A stretch of DNA of 64,000 nt. Source: Evansella tamaricis (GTDB taxonomy: Bacteria; Bacillota; Bacilli; Bacillales; Salisediminibacteriaceae). The stretch is taken from assembly GCF_019042215.1 (NCBI RefSeq), contig NZ_JAHQCS010000079.1, positions 1 through 64,000 of the forward strand, in the 5' to 3' direction. A program made the position numbers and the translations under genes. The notes under the pieces were generated by a model. It was not told where the DNA came from and made no database searches. It worked only from the letters and a program-made list of their open reading frames with translations. This document shows positions 26,711 to 35,250 of the stretch, in pieces. Positions within the stretch are counted from its first letter, which is position 1. Every line of letters begins with the position of its first letter.

Positions 26711-27661
26711 TTAGTGTTGTGATAAATTTATAAATTTATCTAACCTATCTCGAGTTGGTAATCCTTCGTTATCACTCGTTGAAAGGAGTTGAATAGCACC
26801 GATGGCGTTCCCTCGAACAACAGATTCCTCGAGGGACAAACCTTCGGCCAGACCGCTAATAACACCTACTGCAAATCCATCTCCAGCCCCAACTGTATCT
26901 ACAATTTTATCTACCTTAAAGCCTTTAATGTATTTTCCTTCCATTTCCTTCCTTTTGATGAATGCCCCTTGTTCTCCAAGCTTTATGACAACAACTTTTA
27001 CATTTCCCTTTAAATAAAAATCTGCAATATCTTCTGGTTTATCCAACCCGGTAAGAATGTGGCCTTCTGATATCCCTGGAAGAACTACATCACACTTTGC
27101 AGCTAAGTCATTTATATTTTTAATCATATCCTCTTTACTTCCCCATAAATTTGGACGGAGGTTCGGGTCAAAGGTAATACATGCTCCATTTCTTCTTCCT
27201 TCTTCAGCAAAATAGTACGAAACGGCCTTCGTTTTAGGAGACAATGCTAAGAAGATACCACTGAGATGAACATAATTAAAAGTGGAGAAGTCTACCTTCT
27301 GAATAGTATTTAAACTAAGATGGGTGGCGGCACTTCCTTTACGGAAGCTTGCTACATCCGGATCCCCTTCAGTAGTTTTTTCTTTTATTTGCAGTCCTGT
27401 TAAATATTCATTACTTTGATAAACAAAATCACTATGAATCTTTTCTTTTTCAATAAAATTCCTAATGGATTTTCCAATTGGATCATTTCCAACTTTAGTC
27501 GCATAATATACGTCATGATCTAACCTAGCTAGGCCTACACTTACATTTAGTTCGGCACCTGCGATTGATCTGGTGTATTTCTTCACATCTTCAAGAAGAC
27601 CTACTTCGTCAGCAACAAATAATCCCATTGCCTCTCCAATTGTTATTATCTTTTTGCTCAC
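26711..27661 (-). CDS. kdgK: 2-keto-3-deoxygluconate kinase
   Basis: PfkB/ribokinase-family kinase of 316 residues that phosphorylates KDG to KDPG. The N-terminal substrate half has AGAELNVSVGLARL and SFRKGSAATHL. The C-terminal signature DTVGAGDGFAVGVISGL carries the catalytic Asp and the anion-hole GAGD. With uxaABC, kduID and eda around it, KDG is the expected substrate; other PfkB sugar kinases are less likely. It sits between the TRAP genes and the MDR dehydrogenase on the same strand. Confidence 0.9.
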   Translation of the reverse strand: MSKKIITIGEAMGLFVADEVGLLEDVKKYTRSIAGAELNVSVGLARLDHDVYYATKVGNDPIGKSIRNFIEKEKIHSDFVYQSNEYLTGLQIKEKTTEGDPDVASFRKGSAATHLSLNTIQKVDFSTFNYVHLSGIFLALSPKTKAVSYYFAEEGRRNGACITFDPNLRPNLWGSKEDMIKNINDLAAKCDVVLPGISEGHILTGLDKPEDIADFYLKGNVKVVVIKLGEQGAFIKRKEMEGKYIKGFKVDKIVDTVGAGDGFAVGVISGLAEGLSLEESVVRGNAIGAIQLLSTSDNEGLPTRDRLDKFINLSQH

Positions 27662-27718
27662 TTAACATCTTCCTCACAAATAAAAATTTTCTCTTTAAGT
27701 TCTGATTGGTATAGCTGG

Positions 27719-27783
27719 CTGTTGAAATTAAAGACCCTGCTAAAAGAATTATTTTGGGGTTTACCAAAACACACTTTCAACAG
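27719..27783. other. Long inverted repeat between dctM and kdgK
   Basis: CTGTTGAAA (27719-27727) and TTTCAACAG (27775-27783) are perfect inverted repeats separated by 47 bases. They lie in the only sizeable gap inside the TRAP/kdg operon. It could be an mRNA processing or partial termination point; no T tract supports a simple terminator. Confidence 0.4.
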
Positions 27784-27790
27784 GGACCTA

Positions 27791-29095
27791 TTATTTCACT
27801 AATCCTAATAACTTTGGAATAGCTAGTGAAATCTCTGGATAAAAAGTTACAACTAAAAGTATTATTACTGTAATCCCATAGAAAGGAAGTAATGGTTTTA
27901 CAACACTTTCAATTTTTAAGTTTGCAACCTTACTTCCTACGAACAGCACTGGTCCCACCGGTGGTGTAATCGTACCTATACATAAGTTGAAAACGATGAT
28001 AATACCAAAATGAACAGGATCGATTCCAAGATTCATAGCTATAGGCAAGAATATTGGTGTAAATATTAATACAGCAGGAGTCGGATCCATAAATGTGCCG
28101 ATGACTAGTAAAACTAAATTCATGATAAGTAGAATCATAATTGGATTTTCGGATAGACTTAATAAGGTTGCTGCAATCATGCCAGGGATATTTGTGAATG
28201 CCATTACCCATGACATAATCGAAGATACACCAATCATAAAAATAACAATGGCCGTTGTTCTTGTGGAGTCCAGTAATATTTTTGGCAAATCCTTTATTTT
28301 AATCGTGCGATAAATAAATGAAAGAAGTAATGCGTATACTACAGCAATAGCTGATCCTTCCGTAGCTGTGAATATTCCTCGAATGATACCTCCAATTACG
28401 ATTACCACTAGTAAAAGACTTGGTATTGCATCTAAGAATACGCGTAATCCTTGCAAAAACGTAATTTTTTGATCACTCTTATACCCATGTTTTTTCGCAA
28501 TGAAGTAAGCAACTACCATACAGCCAAGGCCCCATAATAGACCTGGTACATACCCGGCCATAAATAATGCTGCTATTGAAGTTCCTCCACTAACTAGTGC
28601 ATATACAATCAATGTATTACTTGGAGGAATAAGCATTCCCGCAGGAGCGGATGCAATGTTCACAGCTGCACTAAATTCCCGTTTATATCCTTCTCTTTCC
28701 TGTAGTGGTGCCATTGTTCCTCCAACAGCCGCGGAAGATGCAACAGCAGAACCACTAATAGAACCAAAAAGCATATTAGCAACAACATTTGTATGTGCGA
28801 GCGATCCTGGCAATCTCCCAGTAAGAACTTTAGCGCAATTTACAAGCCGAATCGCAATCCCACCATTGTTCATAATAACTCCCGCCAATATAAAGAATGG
28901 TATAGCCAACAATGAGAATGTATTAATCCCTGTAAAAATTCTTTGAGTTGATGTTAGCAAGGATTTGTCTAAGTCTAAGATTGATGCCATTGCAACAACA
29001 GACCCAACACCGATGGCTACACTAATCGGCGTGCCGATTACCAATAAAAAACCAACGATAAGAAACAAAATTAATGCAACTTGAACCGCATCCAT
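27791..29095 (-). CDS. TRAP transporter large permease (DctM)
   Basis: Membrane protein of 434 residues with about a dozen hydrophobic segments, as in DctM/SiaM-type TRAP large subunits. Conserved blocks include PFFILAGVIMNNGGIA, GSISGSAVASSAAVGG, LIPPSNTLIVYA, GTFMDPTPAVLIFTPIFLPIA and IGTITPPVGPVLF. The subunit carries the sodium-coupled translocation path. It follows dctQ by 39 bases. In this operon the substrate is likely a monomeric uronate or KDG, as in other TRAP systems for uronates. Confidence 0.93.
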   Translation of the reverse strand: MDAVQVALILFLIVGFLLVIGTPISVAIGVGSVVAMASILDLDKSLLTSTQRIFTGINTFSLLAIPFFILAGVIMNNGGIAIRLVNCAKVLTGRLPGSLAHTNVVANMLFGSISGSAVASSAAVGGTMAPLQEREGYKREFSAAVNIASAPAGMLIPPSNTLIVYALVSGGTSIAALFMAGYVPGLLWGLGCMVVAYFIAKKHGYKSDQKITFLQGLRVFLDAIPSLLLVVIVIGGIIRGIFTATEGSAIAVVYALLLSFIYRTIKIKDLPKILLDSTRTTAIVIFMIGVSSIMSWVMAFTNIPGMIAATLLSLSENPIMILLIMNLVLLVIGTFMDPTPAVLIFTPIFLPIAMNLGIDPVHFGIIIVFNLCIGTITPPVGPVLFVGSKVANLKIESVVKPLLPFYGITVIILLVVTFYPEISLAIPKLLGLVK

Positions 29096-29134
29096 TTTTT
29101 ACAACTCCTTCTTTCGCATAAAACCAAGCTGTGA

Positions 29135-29617
29135 TTACGCTTCTACAGACTTCATTTTCTTAATAATTTCGACTATGTTATAGAGGCAGTAAAATAAGAT
29201 TAACACTCCACTAATAGGTAAAGCAGAATATAAATAGCCAATTGGTACTTGAAGAGCGGCTGATTGTTGGGTCATGGTTAAATTAGTAGCAATGATTCCT
29301 CCCCATACGAGAACAAATCCGGCAAATCCAAAAATGACAACTTCGATAAAGATCTCAACCATAGTTTTAATTTTCAAGGGTAGCTTATCCTTTAAAAATT
29401 CTATTGCCATATGTCCCCGTTCTCCAAATACATAAGCAGATCCAAATAACACAAGCCATACAAATACAATTTTAGCAAGTTCCTCTGAGATAACACTTGG
29501 GTTATTTAGCACAAATCTAGTAAATACTTGCCACGTTACTAGGATTACAAGAAATCCTAGTAACGCTACACAAAATATTCCTAATACTTTATCCAAAGAT
29601 TGTTTTATGAAATTCAT
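29135..29617 (-). CDS. TRAP transporter small permease (DctQ)
   Basis: Membrane protein of 160 residues with four predicted helices. The WQVFTRFVLNNPSVISEELAKIVFVWLVL segment, with FGERGHMAIEFL after it, is typical of DctQ. It pairs with the large permease directly downstream and the binding protein directly upstream (27 bases), forming a standard dctPQM unit. Confidence 0.92.
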   Translation of the reverse strand: MNFIKQSLDKVLGIFCVALLGFLVILVTWQVFTRFVLNNPSVISEELAKIVFVWLVLFGSAYVFGERGHMAIEFLKDKLPLKIKTMVEIFIEVVIFGFAGFVLVWGGIIATNLTMTQQSAALQVPIGYLYSALPISGVLILFYCLYNIVEIIKKMKSVEA

Positions 29618-29644
29618 ACTAACTCACTCCAAAATTGTTTACTC

Positions 29645-30742
29645 TTAGTTAGCTGCTGCTTCTCGAACTTTCCTATATAATTCTTCAGCAGTTTCGCCTA
29701 CTACTTTTTCTTTAATAAGAGGTGCCACTGCTTCTTGGAAAATACTAATATCGACATCATTGAACACTCCACCAGCTTCTTCAGCACGAATCTTCGCTGC
29801 TTCTACACCTTCATCCCAAAGTTTTACTTCTAAATCAATAGCTGCTACTAATTCTTCTTTAAAAATCTGTTGATGTTCTTCTGACATCCCGTTAAATAAT
29901 TCTGCAGAGATGATCAAGTAATCAGGAATCATTAGATGTTGAGTATAAGAATAATAGCCTGCCACTTCTACATGGTTAAGATCTGCATAGATTAACTCAT
30001 TGTTCTCTCCACCCTCAAGGACACCTGATTGGATTGCTGTATATACTTCACCTTGCCCCATCGGTGTACCAACACCACCCATGAGTTGCATCATTTGAAT
30101 ATTTGTATCGCTTTCCATAATACGAATCTTTAAACCTGCTAAATCTTCAGGAGTGTTTATTGGTTGCTTGTTATTATATACGTTACGGATTCCACCGTGG
30201 AAAGCACCCATCACTAACATACCTTGACCTTCCGTAGACTTAAATAAGTCACCTGTAATGTCTTCATCATTCAAAACCTTCATTTGGTGGTCTTTGCTGT
30301 CATAAACATATGGCAGGTTGAACACTGTGAAATCAGGGTTGAAGTTTTCCATTAAGCTACCGGCTACAATGGACATTGCAATCGTATCAGATTGTACTAG
30401 TTCGATCGTTTCACGTTGTGCACCTAACAATTCATTTGGGTACATTTCAATTTTGTATGCACCATTTGTTCTCTCTGCAAACTTTTCACCAAGTGCTTCC
30501 ATGGCTTTATACTGCGGATGGCTTTCAGGTTGGTTAAATGCAACTTTTAACACCTTCTCTTCCACATCTGTGTTAGCGTTGTCATTTGTTGAATCATCGT
30601 TTGTTTCACTACCATTTGCTTCGCTACCAGCTGCGGAATCAGAATCAGAATCAGAATCAGAATCATTTGAACAAGCTATTAAAGCCACGGATAATAATAA
30701 AGCGGTTACAATTAATAAAATTAACTTCATGTTTACTTTCAT
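29645..30742 (-). CDS. TRAP transporter substrate-binding lipoprotein (DctP)
   Basis: Extracytoplasmic binding protein of 365 residues. The signal peptide ends with a lipobox whose Cys is residue 24 (VALIAC), so it is probably membrane anchored, as is usual in Gram-positive TRAP systems. A low-complexity linker with several Ser-Asp pairs follows, encoded by five GAATCA hexamers on the plus strand (30636-30665). The DctP domain includes KYEMYPNELLGAQRE-like LGAQRETIELVQ and the conserved GLKIRIMES, with its carboxylate-binding Arg. AGGAGG lies 7 bases before the ATG. Ligand is probably a uronate or keto-deoxy acid. Confidence 0.92.
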   Translation of the reverse strand: MKVNMKLILLIVTALLLSVALIACSNDSDSDSDSDSAAGSEANGSETNDDSTNDNANTDVEEKVLKVAFNQPESHPQYKAMEALGEKFAERTNGAYKIEMYPNELLGAQRETIELVQSDTIAMSIVAGSLMENFNPDFTVFNLPYVYDSKDHQMKVLNDEDITGDLFKSTEGQGMLVMGAFHGGIRNVYNNKQPINTPEDLAGLKIRIMESDTNIQMMQLMGGVGTPMGQGEVYTAIQSGVLEGGENNELIYADLNHVEVAGYYSYTQHLMIPDYLIISAELFNGMSEEHQQIFKEELVAAIDLEVKLWDEGVEAAKIRAEEAGGVFNDVDISIFQEAVAPLIKEKVVGETAEELYRKVREAAAN

Positions 30743-30795
30743 GAGTAAACCTCCTAATGTTGTTTTTTATTTATGAAGATTAGATTCTATAATAA

Positions 30796-31764
30796 TTAAT
30801 AAAGTTTATTGATTGGATAGTGCACTTGTTCATTATTTAAGAATCTAAGGACTTCTTCAGACACTTTCCTTTTTAACTCTTTGGCAGACTCTTCAGAATA
30901 CCAAGCCATATGAGGTGTGCAGACAAAATTCTTATGTTTAAAGAGAGGATGTTCCTTTGTCAATGGTTCATTCTCCGCTACATCTACTGCCGCACCAGCA
31001 ATCCAACCTTCTGTTAATGCATGATCCAATGCTAGCTCATTTACTATCCCACCTCTCGATACATTAATTAGATAAGCTGTATCCTTCATTAATCGAAGTT
31101 CCTTTTCACCAATCAAATCATGAGCTGTTTCTAAAGGACAATGGATAGACACAACGTCTGATCTCTTTAAAAGGTCTTCTAAACTTACCATTTTTAAAAA
31201 ATCCGGTACTTTTCTTGTAGTTCGATCTGTTACTTTAGGATCGTAGGCCAGAACTTCACACCCTAGAGCATGTACCTTTTCACAAAAAGCCGAACCGATT
31301 CTCCCGACCCCTATCACTCCTACGGTTTGTTCACTATGTCGGAAAACAGGCATACTTTTAGTAAAATCCCAAATCCCATTTCTCACATTGTCATTCATTT
31401 GGCCAATCTTTCTCGTGAGATTCAACATATGCGCTAGAGCATGATCTGAAACCTCCTGTGTTCCATAATCAGGAACATTACTTATTTGGACTCCGTATTT
31501 AGTTGCAGCTTCAATATCAATGGTATTTACACCAACTCCGTAACGAACTACTTGCTTTAAGTCAGGTAAATGAGAGAACACCTTGTCTGTTAATTCTGCA
31601 TATTGAATTATCAATGAGGTTGCACCCTTACAGTTTTCAATAATATCTTTTTCATTTATGAATTGAGTCAATTCCAAATCTACGAAAGGTTTTTTTAGAA
31701 TACTAGACTCAATATCAATGTTCTCATGATCACAGTCAGTAATAATAACTTTTGGTATTGACAT
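30796..31764 (-). CDS. D-2-hydroxyacid dehydrogenase
   Basis: NAD-dependent dehydrogenase of 322 residues, related to phosphoglycerate/CtBP-type enzymes. The cofactor motif is VGVIGVGRIGSAFCEKV. The catalytic Arg is in INVSRGGIVNE, the Glu in DVAENEPL, and the His in CTPHMAWYSEES. It reduces or oxidises a 2-keto/2-hydroxy acid, but the substrate cannot be read. As the first gene of the TRAP/kdg operon it could act on tartronate-semialdehyde-like or KDG-derived keto acids. It starts 72 bases after the mapped -10 box, with GGAGGAAGG before the ATG. Confidence 0.83.
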   Translation of the reverse strand: MSIPKVIITDCDHENIDIESSILKKPFVDLELTQFINEKDIIENCKGATSLIIQYAELTDKVFSHLPDLKQVVRYGVGVNTIDIEAATKYGVQISNVPDYGTQEVSDHALAHMLNLTRKIGQMNDNVRNGIWDFTKSMPVFRHSEQTVGVIGVGRIGSAFCEKVHALGCEVLAYDPKVTDRTTRKVPDFLKMVSLEDLLKRSDVVSIHCPLETAHDLIGEKELRLMKDTAYLINVSRGGIVNELALDHALTEGWIAGAAVDVAENEPLTKEHPLFKHKNFVCTPHMAWYSEESAKELKRKVSEEVLRFLNNEQVHYPINKLY

Positions 31765-31813
31765 GGGCCTTCCTCCACTTTAATACATATTGGTTTTAAC
31801 GTCCCATAATGTG

Positions 31814-31862
31814 GAACGGTGTTCTATAAAATTAATTATAGCGCTTTCATTCTTAAAGTCAA
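31814..31862 (-). promoter_or_regulatory. TRAP/kdg operon promoter with cre and inverted-repeat operator
   Basis: On the minus strand TTGACT (31857-31862), a 16-bp spacer, TATAAT (31835-31840). TGAAAGCGCTATAA (31836-31849), 13 of 14 to the cre consensus, overlaps the -10 box, so CcpA repression is expected. Just downstream GAAC-GGT-GTTC (31814-31824) is a small inverted repeat that could bind the IclR protein. The AACAACGTTGTT operator is absent here. Confidence 0.8.
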
Positions 31863-32285
31863 TGCAAATTTTTTTCAGTCACAAAATAGACCTATTTAAA
31901 CTTAAAGTTTATAAGATGAATCAATTCATAATTTAATTGATTCAAAAAGACAACATATTCAGAAAATAGTGTACATCGTTTAATATATTTTTCCCTTAAT
32001 GTTGATTTCTGTACTTAAGGATACTCGCTTTTCGCGGCAACGATTCAGCTTCCTGATATGAACGAAACTGTCAAGGTCCCTAATCTAGTATAGTGTTTAT
32101 TTTTGGATAACTTTAAGTAGGTAATCGACAAATAATCCCCACCTGTGTTTAAGTGGGGATTGCAAAACTATTTAGTAAAAATGTCTCTAAATTGGATAGC
32201 ATTTATGTTCCTCCTACGGGACTCCTTCTCCCATTGCCCTCGTAGGAACCAGTTTGCTATAATACAACCTGATTCGTCTCTCCCT
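31863..32285. other. AT-rich intergenic region with two hairpins before the right array
   Basis: No gene. AATCCCCAC (32134-32142) and GTGGGGATT (32153-32161) form a perfect 9-bp hairpin. CCTACGGG (32213-32220) pairs with CCCTCGTAGG (32237-32246). GGAACCAGTTTGCTATAATACAACC begins at 32245, and a related sequence occurs on the far side of the array (33092). Confidence 0.6.
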
Positions 32286-33090
32286 TTGTCGCCTTCTGAA
32301 CGAGAATTTGACATTAGATCCTCTTTAGCCTCTCCTAATGTCGCTTCCTCCTTTAGGATGCGACATTAGCTTGGTGCACGGCTGCTCTTTTGTCGCTTCC
32401 TCCTTGGAGGATGTGACATTAGATCGGGGCTCGGCATCTCTTTTGTCCCTTCCTCCTTGGAGGATGCGACATTAGATTGCCACACAGCATCTCTTTTGTC
32501 GCTTCCTCCTTGGAGGATGCGACATTAGTTCGGTTCACGGCATCTCTTTTGTCGCTTCCTCCTTGAGGATGCGACATTAGTTCGTTCCACAGCATCTCTT
32601 TTGTCGCTTCCCCCTTGGAGGATGCGACACTAGTTCGGTTCACGGCATCTCTTTTGTCGCTTCCTCCTTGGAGGATGCGACATTAGTTCGGTACACAGCA
32701 TCTCTTTTGTCGCTTCCTCCTAAAGGATGCGACATTAGTTCGGTTCACGGCATCTCTTTTGTCGCTTCCTCCTTGAGGATGCGACATTAGTTTGGTACAC
32801 AGCCTGTCTTTTGTCGCTTCCTCCTTTAGGATGCGACATTAGTTTGGTGCACGGCCTCTCTTTTGTCGCTTCCTCCTTGGAGGATGCGACATTAGGGCGG
32901 GACACGGCTCCTCTTTTGTCGCTTCCTCCTTCAGGATGCGACATTAGGGCGGGACACAGCATCTCTTTTGTCGCTTCCTCCCTGAGGATGCTACATTAGA
33001 TTGCCACACCGCTTCTCTTTTGTCGCTTCCTCCTTGGAGGATGCGACAATAATTCGGTTCACAGCAACTCTTTTGTCGCATCATTCGGAT
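32286..33090. repeat. Right palindromic repeat array (14 clear units)
   Basis: Fourteen units of TGTCGC-TTCCTCCTT-(GG/TA/CA/A)-AGGATGCGACA from 32339 to 33048, with decayed units on both edges, at 51-54 bp spacing. The loop of the palindrome varies (TTGGAGG, TTTAGG, TTGAGG, TTCAGG), while the linkers TTAGTTCGGTTCACGGCATC or TTAGTTTGGTACACAGC are nearly constant. Orientation is the same as in the left array at 1-313. Long open frames on both strands encode only the repeat. Confidence 0.92.
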
Positions 33091-33139
33091 CGGAACCAAG
33101 TGGTGACAATACAACCACCTGATTCTCCAAGATACTTAC

Positions 33140-33256
33140 CTACCGCGTTTTTCCACGGGCATTAGATTTCGCTTTACCTCTTTGTTGTTCATTTGGTAAT
33201 TTCCTATCTGGATTTGTAGGCTCGTAATTAGGTTTTCTACCTTGATGTTCAGACAT
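33140..33256 (-). CDS. Small basic hydrophilic protein, 38 residues
   Basis: A short frame with a strong ribosome site (GGAGG, 7 bases before the ATG). The protein starts MSEHQGRKPNYEPTNPDRK and ends KSNARGKTR. It is rich in Lys, Arg, Asn, Gln and Pro, with no hydrophobic segment, cysteine or signal. The composition recalls the minor small acid-soluble spore proteins of Bacillus, but I do not recognise the family. It stands alone, 50 bases from the edge of the right repeat array, with a clean stop and no overlapping gene. Confidence 0.65.
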   Translation of the reverse strand: MSEHQGRKPNYEPTNPDRKLPNEQQRGKAKSNARGKTR

Positions 33257-33807
33257 GTTAACTCCTCCATCCAATTTGGGATTAATCTTTTTCGGTCAAA
33301 CGAATTGATCCATTTATCTCACTGAAAAACTTTTGCATTCTTTAAAGTAACCAAAAGGTGTTAATTTATGCACATAATCCCACACAAGAGAGGGATATCA
33401 ACAACGTCCAAAGCCTCTAATTCCAATAATTTTTACTTCTATACTAGATAAGCAAGAAAGGGTTTTATTTGGATATTTGGCCAATTCCCCTTCCCAATTT
33501 AAAAAGCAGGTAAATAAACGCACAAAAAACAAACCTTACACTGCTTAGTATTTCTGGTAATCACTACTATCCCCAACACTCCTAGGACTTTCCTTCTGAA
33601 TTCCTCTAATTTGCCCCATTCATGTATCAACTACTGTATTCTTTTCTATAGTACTATCATCCTATTACTGTTTTAACTTAAAAAGTTGTTTCGCACTAAC
33701 TCACAAACCAAAGGTCTGTGGTAGACCATCACTAATCCGAAAGACTATTTATTGTGAGCACATTTCTCTATCTAAATTCATCATCACTTAACGGAGGTTG
33801 AAAATGT
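33257..33807. other. Intergenic stretch without recognisable features
   Basis: About 550 AT-rich bases between the small protein and the membrane protein gene. I see no gene, strong hairpin or consensus promoter pair in it, apart from the ribosome site GGAGG at 33793-33797 for the next gene. Confidence 0.5.
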
Positions 33808-34161
33808 ATGAATGTCCTTTCTGAAATCTGGCCCCTGCTAATTCCTTTCTTTATATTTGGCGGATTGATTCTTTTCTTCTTCACTTGTGTAGCCGTCATA
33901 ATCATTATTTTTATAAGCTATCACAAACCTGGCAAAAAAATTATTAGCGCCACCAAAAACCTGCAGCACGACCTAACAAACGAAAGTGTATCAGAATTTA
34001 TTTCACTAATAACAAATGCCAAGCGTATTCCAAATCACCCCGTGTACTGGAATACATGTCGAGCAGCATACAGTCTCATCTCCTCAAGCGAAAATATTGA
34101 TCGTCACTTGAAGGAAAATTTGAAGAAGGCCCTCCTAAGCAAGGGAGTGACCGGATTATAG
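33808..34161 (+). CDS. Small membrane protein of unknown function
   Basis: Protein of 117 residues with GGAGG 10 bases before the ATG. One long hydrophobic segment or a hairpin of two fills about residues 8-42 (LLIPFFIFGGLILFFFTCV and on). A soluble C-terminal part follows (about 45-117), containing VSEFISLITNAKRIPNHPVYWN, which looks helical. I do not recognise the family. No neighbour on the same strand gives a functional hint. Confidence 0.6.
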   Translation: MNVLSEIWPLLIPFFIFGGLILFFFTCVAVIIIIFISYHKPGKKIISATKNLQHDLTNESVSEFISLITNAKRIPNHPVYWNTCRAAYSLISSSENIDRHLKENLKKALLSKGVTGL

Positions 34162-34197
34162 ACAATCGGAACCAGTTTGCTCAAAAAAAAGAACTTA

Positions 34198-34240
34198 AGA
34201 TGTATTGTCCACTTACAATCGTTTTGTAGACAATACATCT
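34198..34240. terminator. Inverted repeat between convergent genes
   Basis: AGATGTATTGTC (34198-34209) and GACAATACATCT (34229-34240) form a 12-bp stem with a 19-base loop, extended by GAACTT/GAGAACTTC. It lies between a plus-strand and a minus-strand gene end and likely terminates transcription from one or both sides, although T tracts are short. Confidence 0.55.
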
Positions 34241-34278
34241 GAGAACTTCTCCAATTCGAACCCCGTTGTGGAATTCAA

Positions 34279-34776
34279 TCAGTCCATCGCCGATCTTAAT
34301 TTGACCATGTTATACCAACGAACTCCACCATGTTGTGATTCTGAGATGCCATAGTTAACAAATCCAAATTTCTCATAAAAGGAGATTAACTCCTGTTTAC
34401 ACGTTAATGTGATTCCTTCTCTTTCATTGTCTATGACAAGCTCTTCTATTTTTCCAATCAAGATTCTGGAAATCCCTTGATTTCTAGCCCGCTTGGACAC
34501 TGCTAATCCTAAAATACTCTGATATCCTCCTCTAATCTGGTTCTCTTTGATGTTCTCATACAAATCATCCGTTATGTAAGGTTGGTCGATGACAGGTCCA
34601 TTGATATAACCAAGGAGCTCCCCTTCCTTTTCTGCCATAATAAAAGTATCAGGTATCAACCGAATCCTTTCCTCAAACGCATCTTTCGTGGCAGCTTCTT
34701 CTCTTGAAAACCCTTCATTCTCTATCATTAACAAGCGATCTAAATCGGTAGATTGAACATTCCTTAAAGCAATCAT
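34279..34776 (-). CDS. GNAT family N-acetyltransferase
   Basis: Acetyltransferase of 165 residues with the GNAT fold. Acetyl-CoA binding is indicated by ILGLAVSKRARNQGISRILIG, a variant of the V-x-x-x-x-R/Q-x-x-G-x-G/A motif A. The closing FYEKFGFVNYGISESQHGG block is motif B-like. The ATG at 34776 has GGAGG 8 bases upstream. Codons further upstream (to 34833) include that ribosome site and are rejected. Substrate unknown. It is convergent with the small membrane protein gene. Confidence 0.85.
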   Translation of the reverse strand: MIALRNVQSTDLDRLLMIENEGFSREEAATKDAFEERIRLIPDTFIMAEKEGELLGYINGPVIDQPYITDDLYENIKENQIRGGYQSILGLAVSKRARNQGISRILIGKIEELVIDNEREGITLTCKQELISFYEKFGFVNYGISESQHGGVRWYNMVKLRSAMD

Positions 34777-35250
34777 CTTTACAACCTCCATTGATATTAC
34801 TACGTTCACAAAATCTGAGTCTATTGTATACAACCAACCATCTTATGACCAAAATCAGCCCTCCTTCAAAACTCTTTTTCTTCTTTTATACGCCTCCGGT
34901 ATGAACAATTTTATCGTACGTCACTCTCCATTAAAATCTTTCGAAACAAGAGGCTTAAACTTCATCCGTCCATTATTTAAATAATCCTTTTAAAAATTCT
35001 GATAGGACATTCTCCCTGTGTAAAAGGATGATAACTCATACACTTTTTTTTGGAAACTAGTGATTGAATCCGTTTGAGTTTACGCTCATATTTAAAAGTG
35101 AAAGGTACACAGTTACCCGCCACGAACTCCTTACACGAACAGTGAAAATCGCGGAATATGTATTAAAAAAAATTTTTTTTTACAAATATGCCCTTAATTT
35201 TAGCGTATAATGAGGTAACTATTACGGAACGGTTAAAGGAGAGGATTGAG
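34777..35250. other. Intergenic region before the MDR oxidoreductase
   Basis: No gene. A TATAAT box at 35206-35211 precedes the oxidoreductase start by about 40 bases. The only -35-like hexamer (TTTACA, 35179-35184) is 21 bp away, so the promoter is uncertain. A short A/T run at 35164-35181 is notable. Confidence 0.4.
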
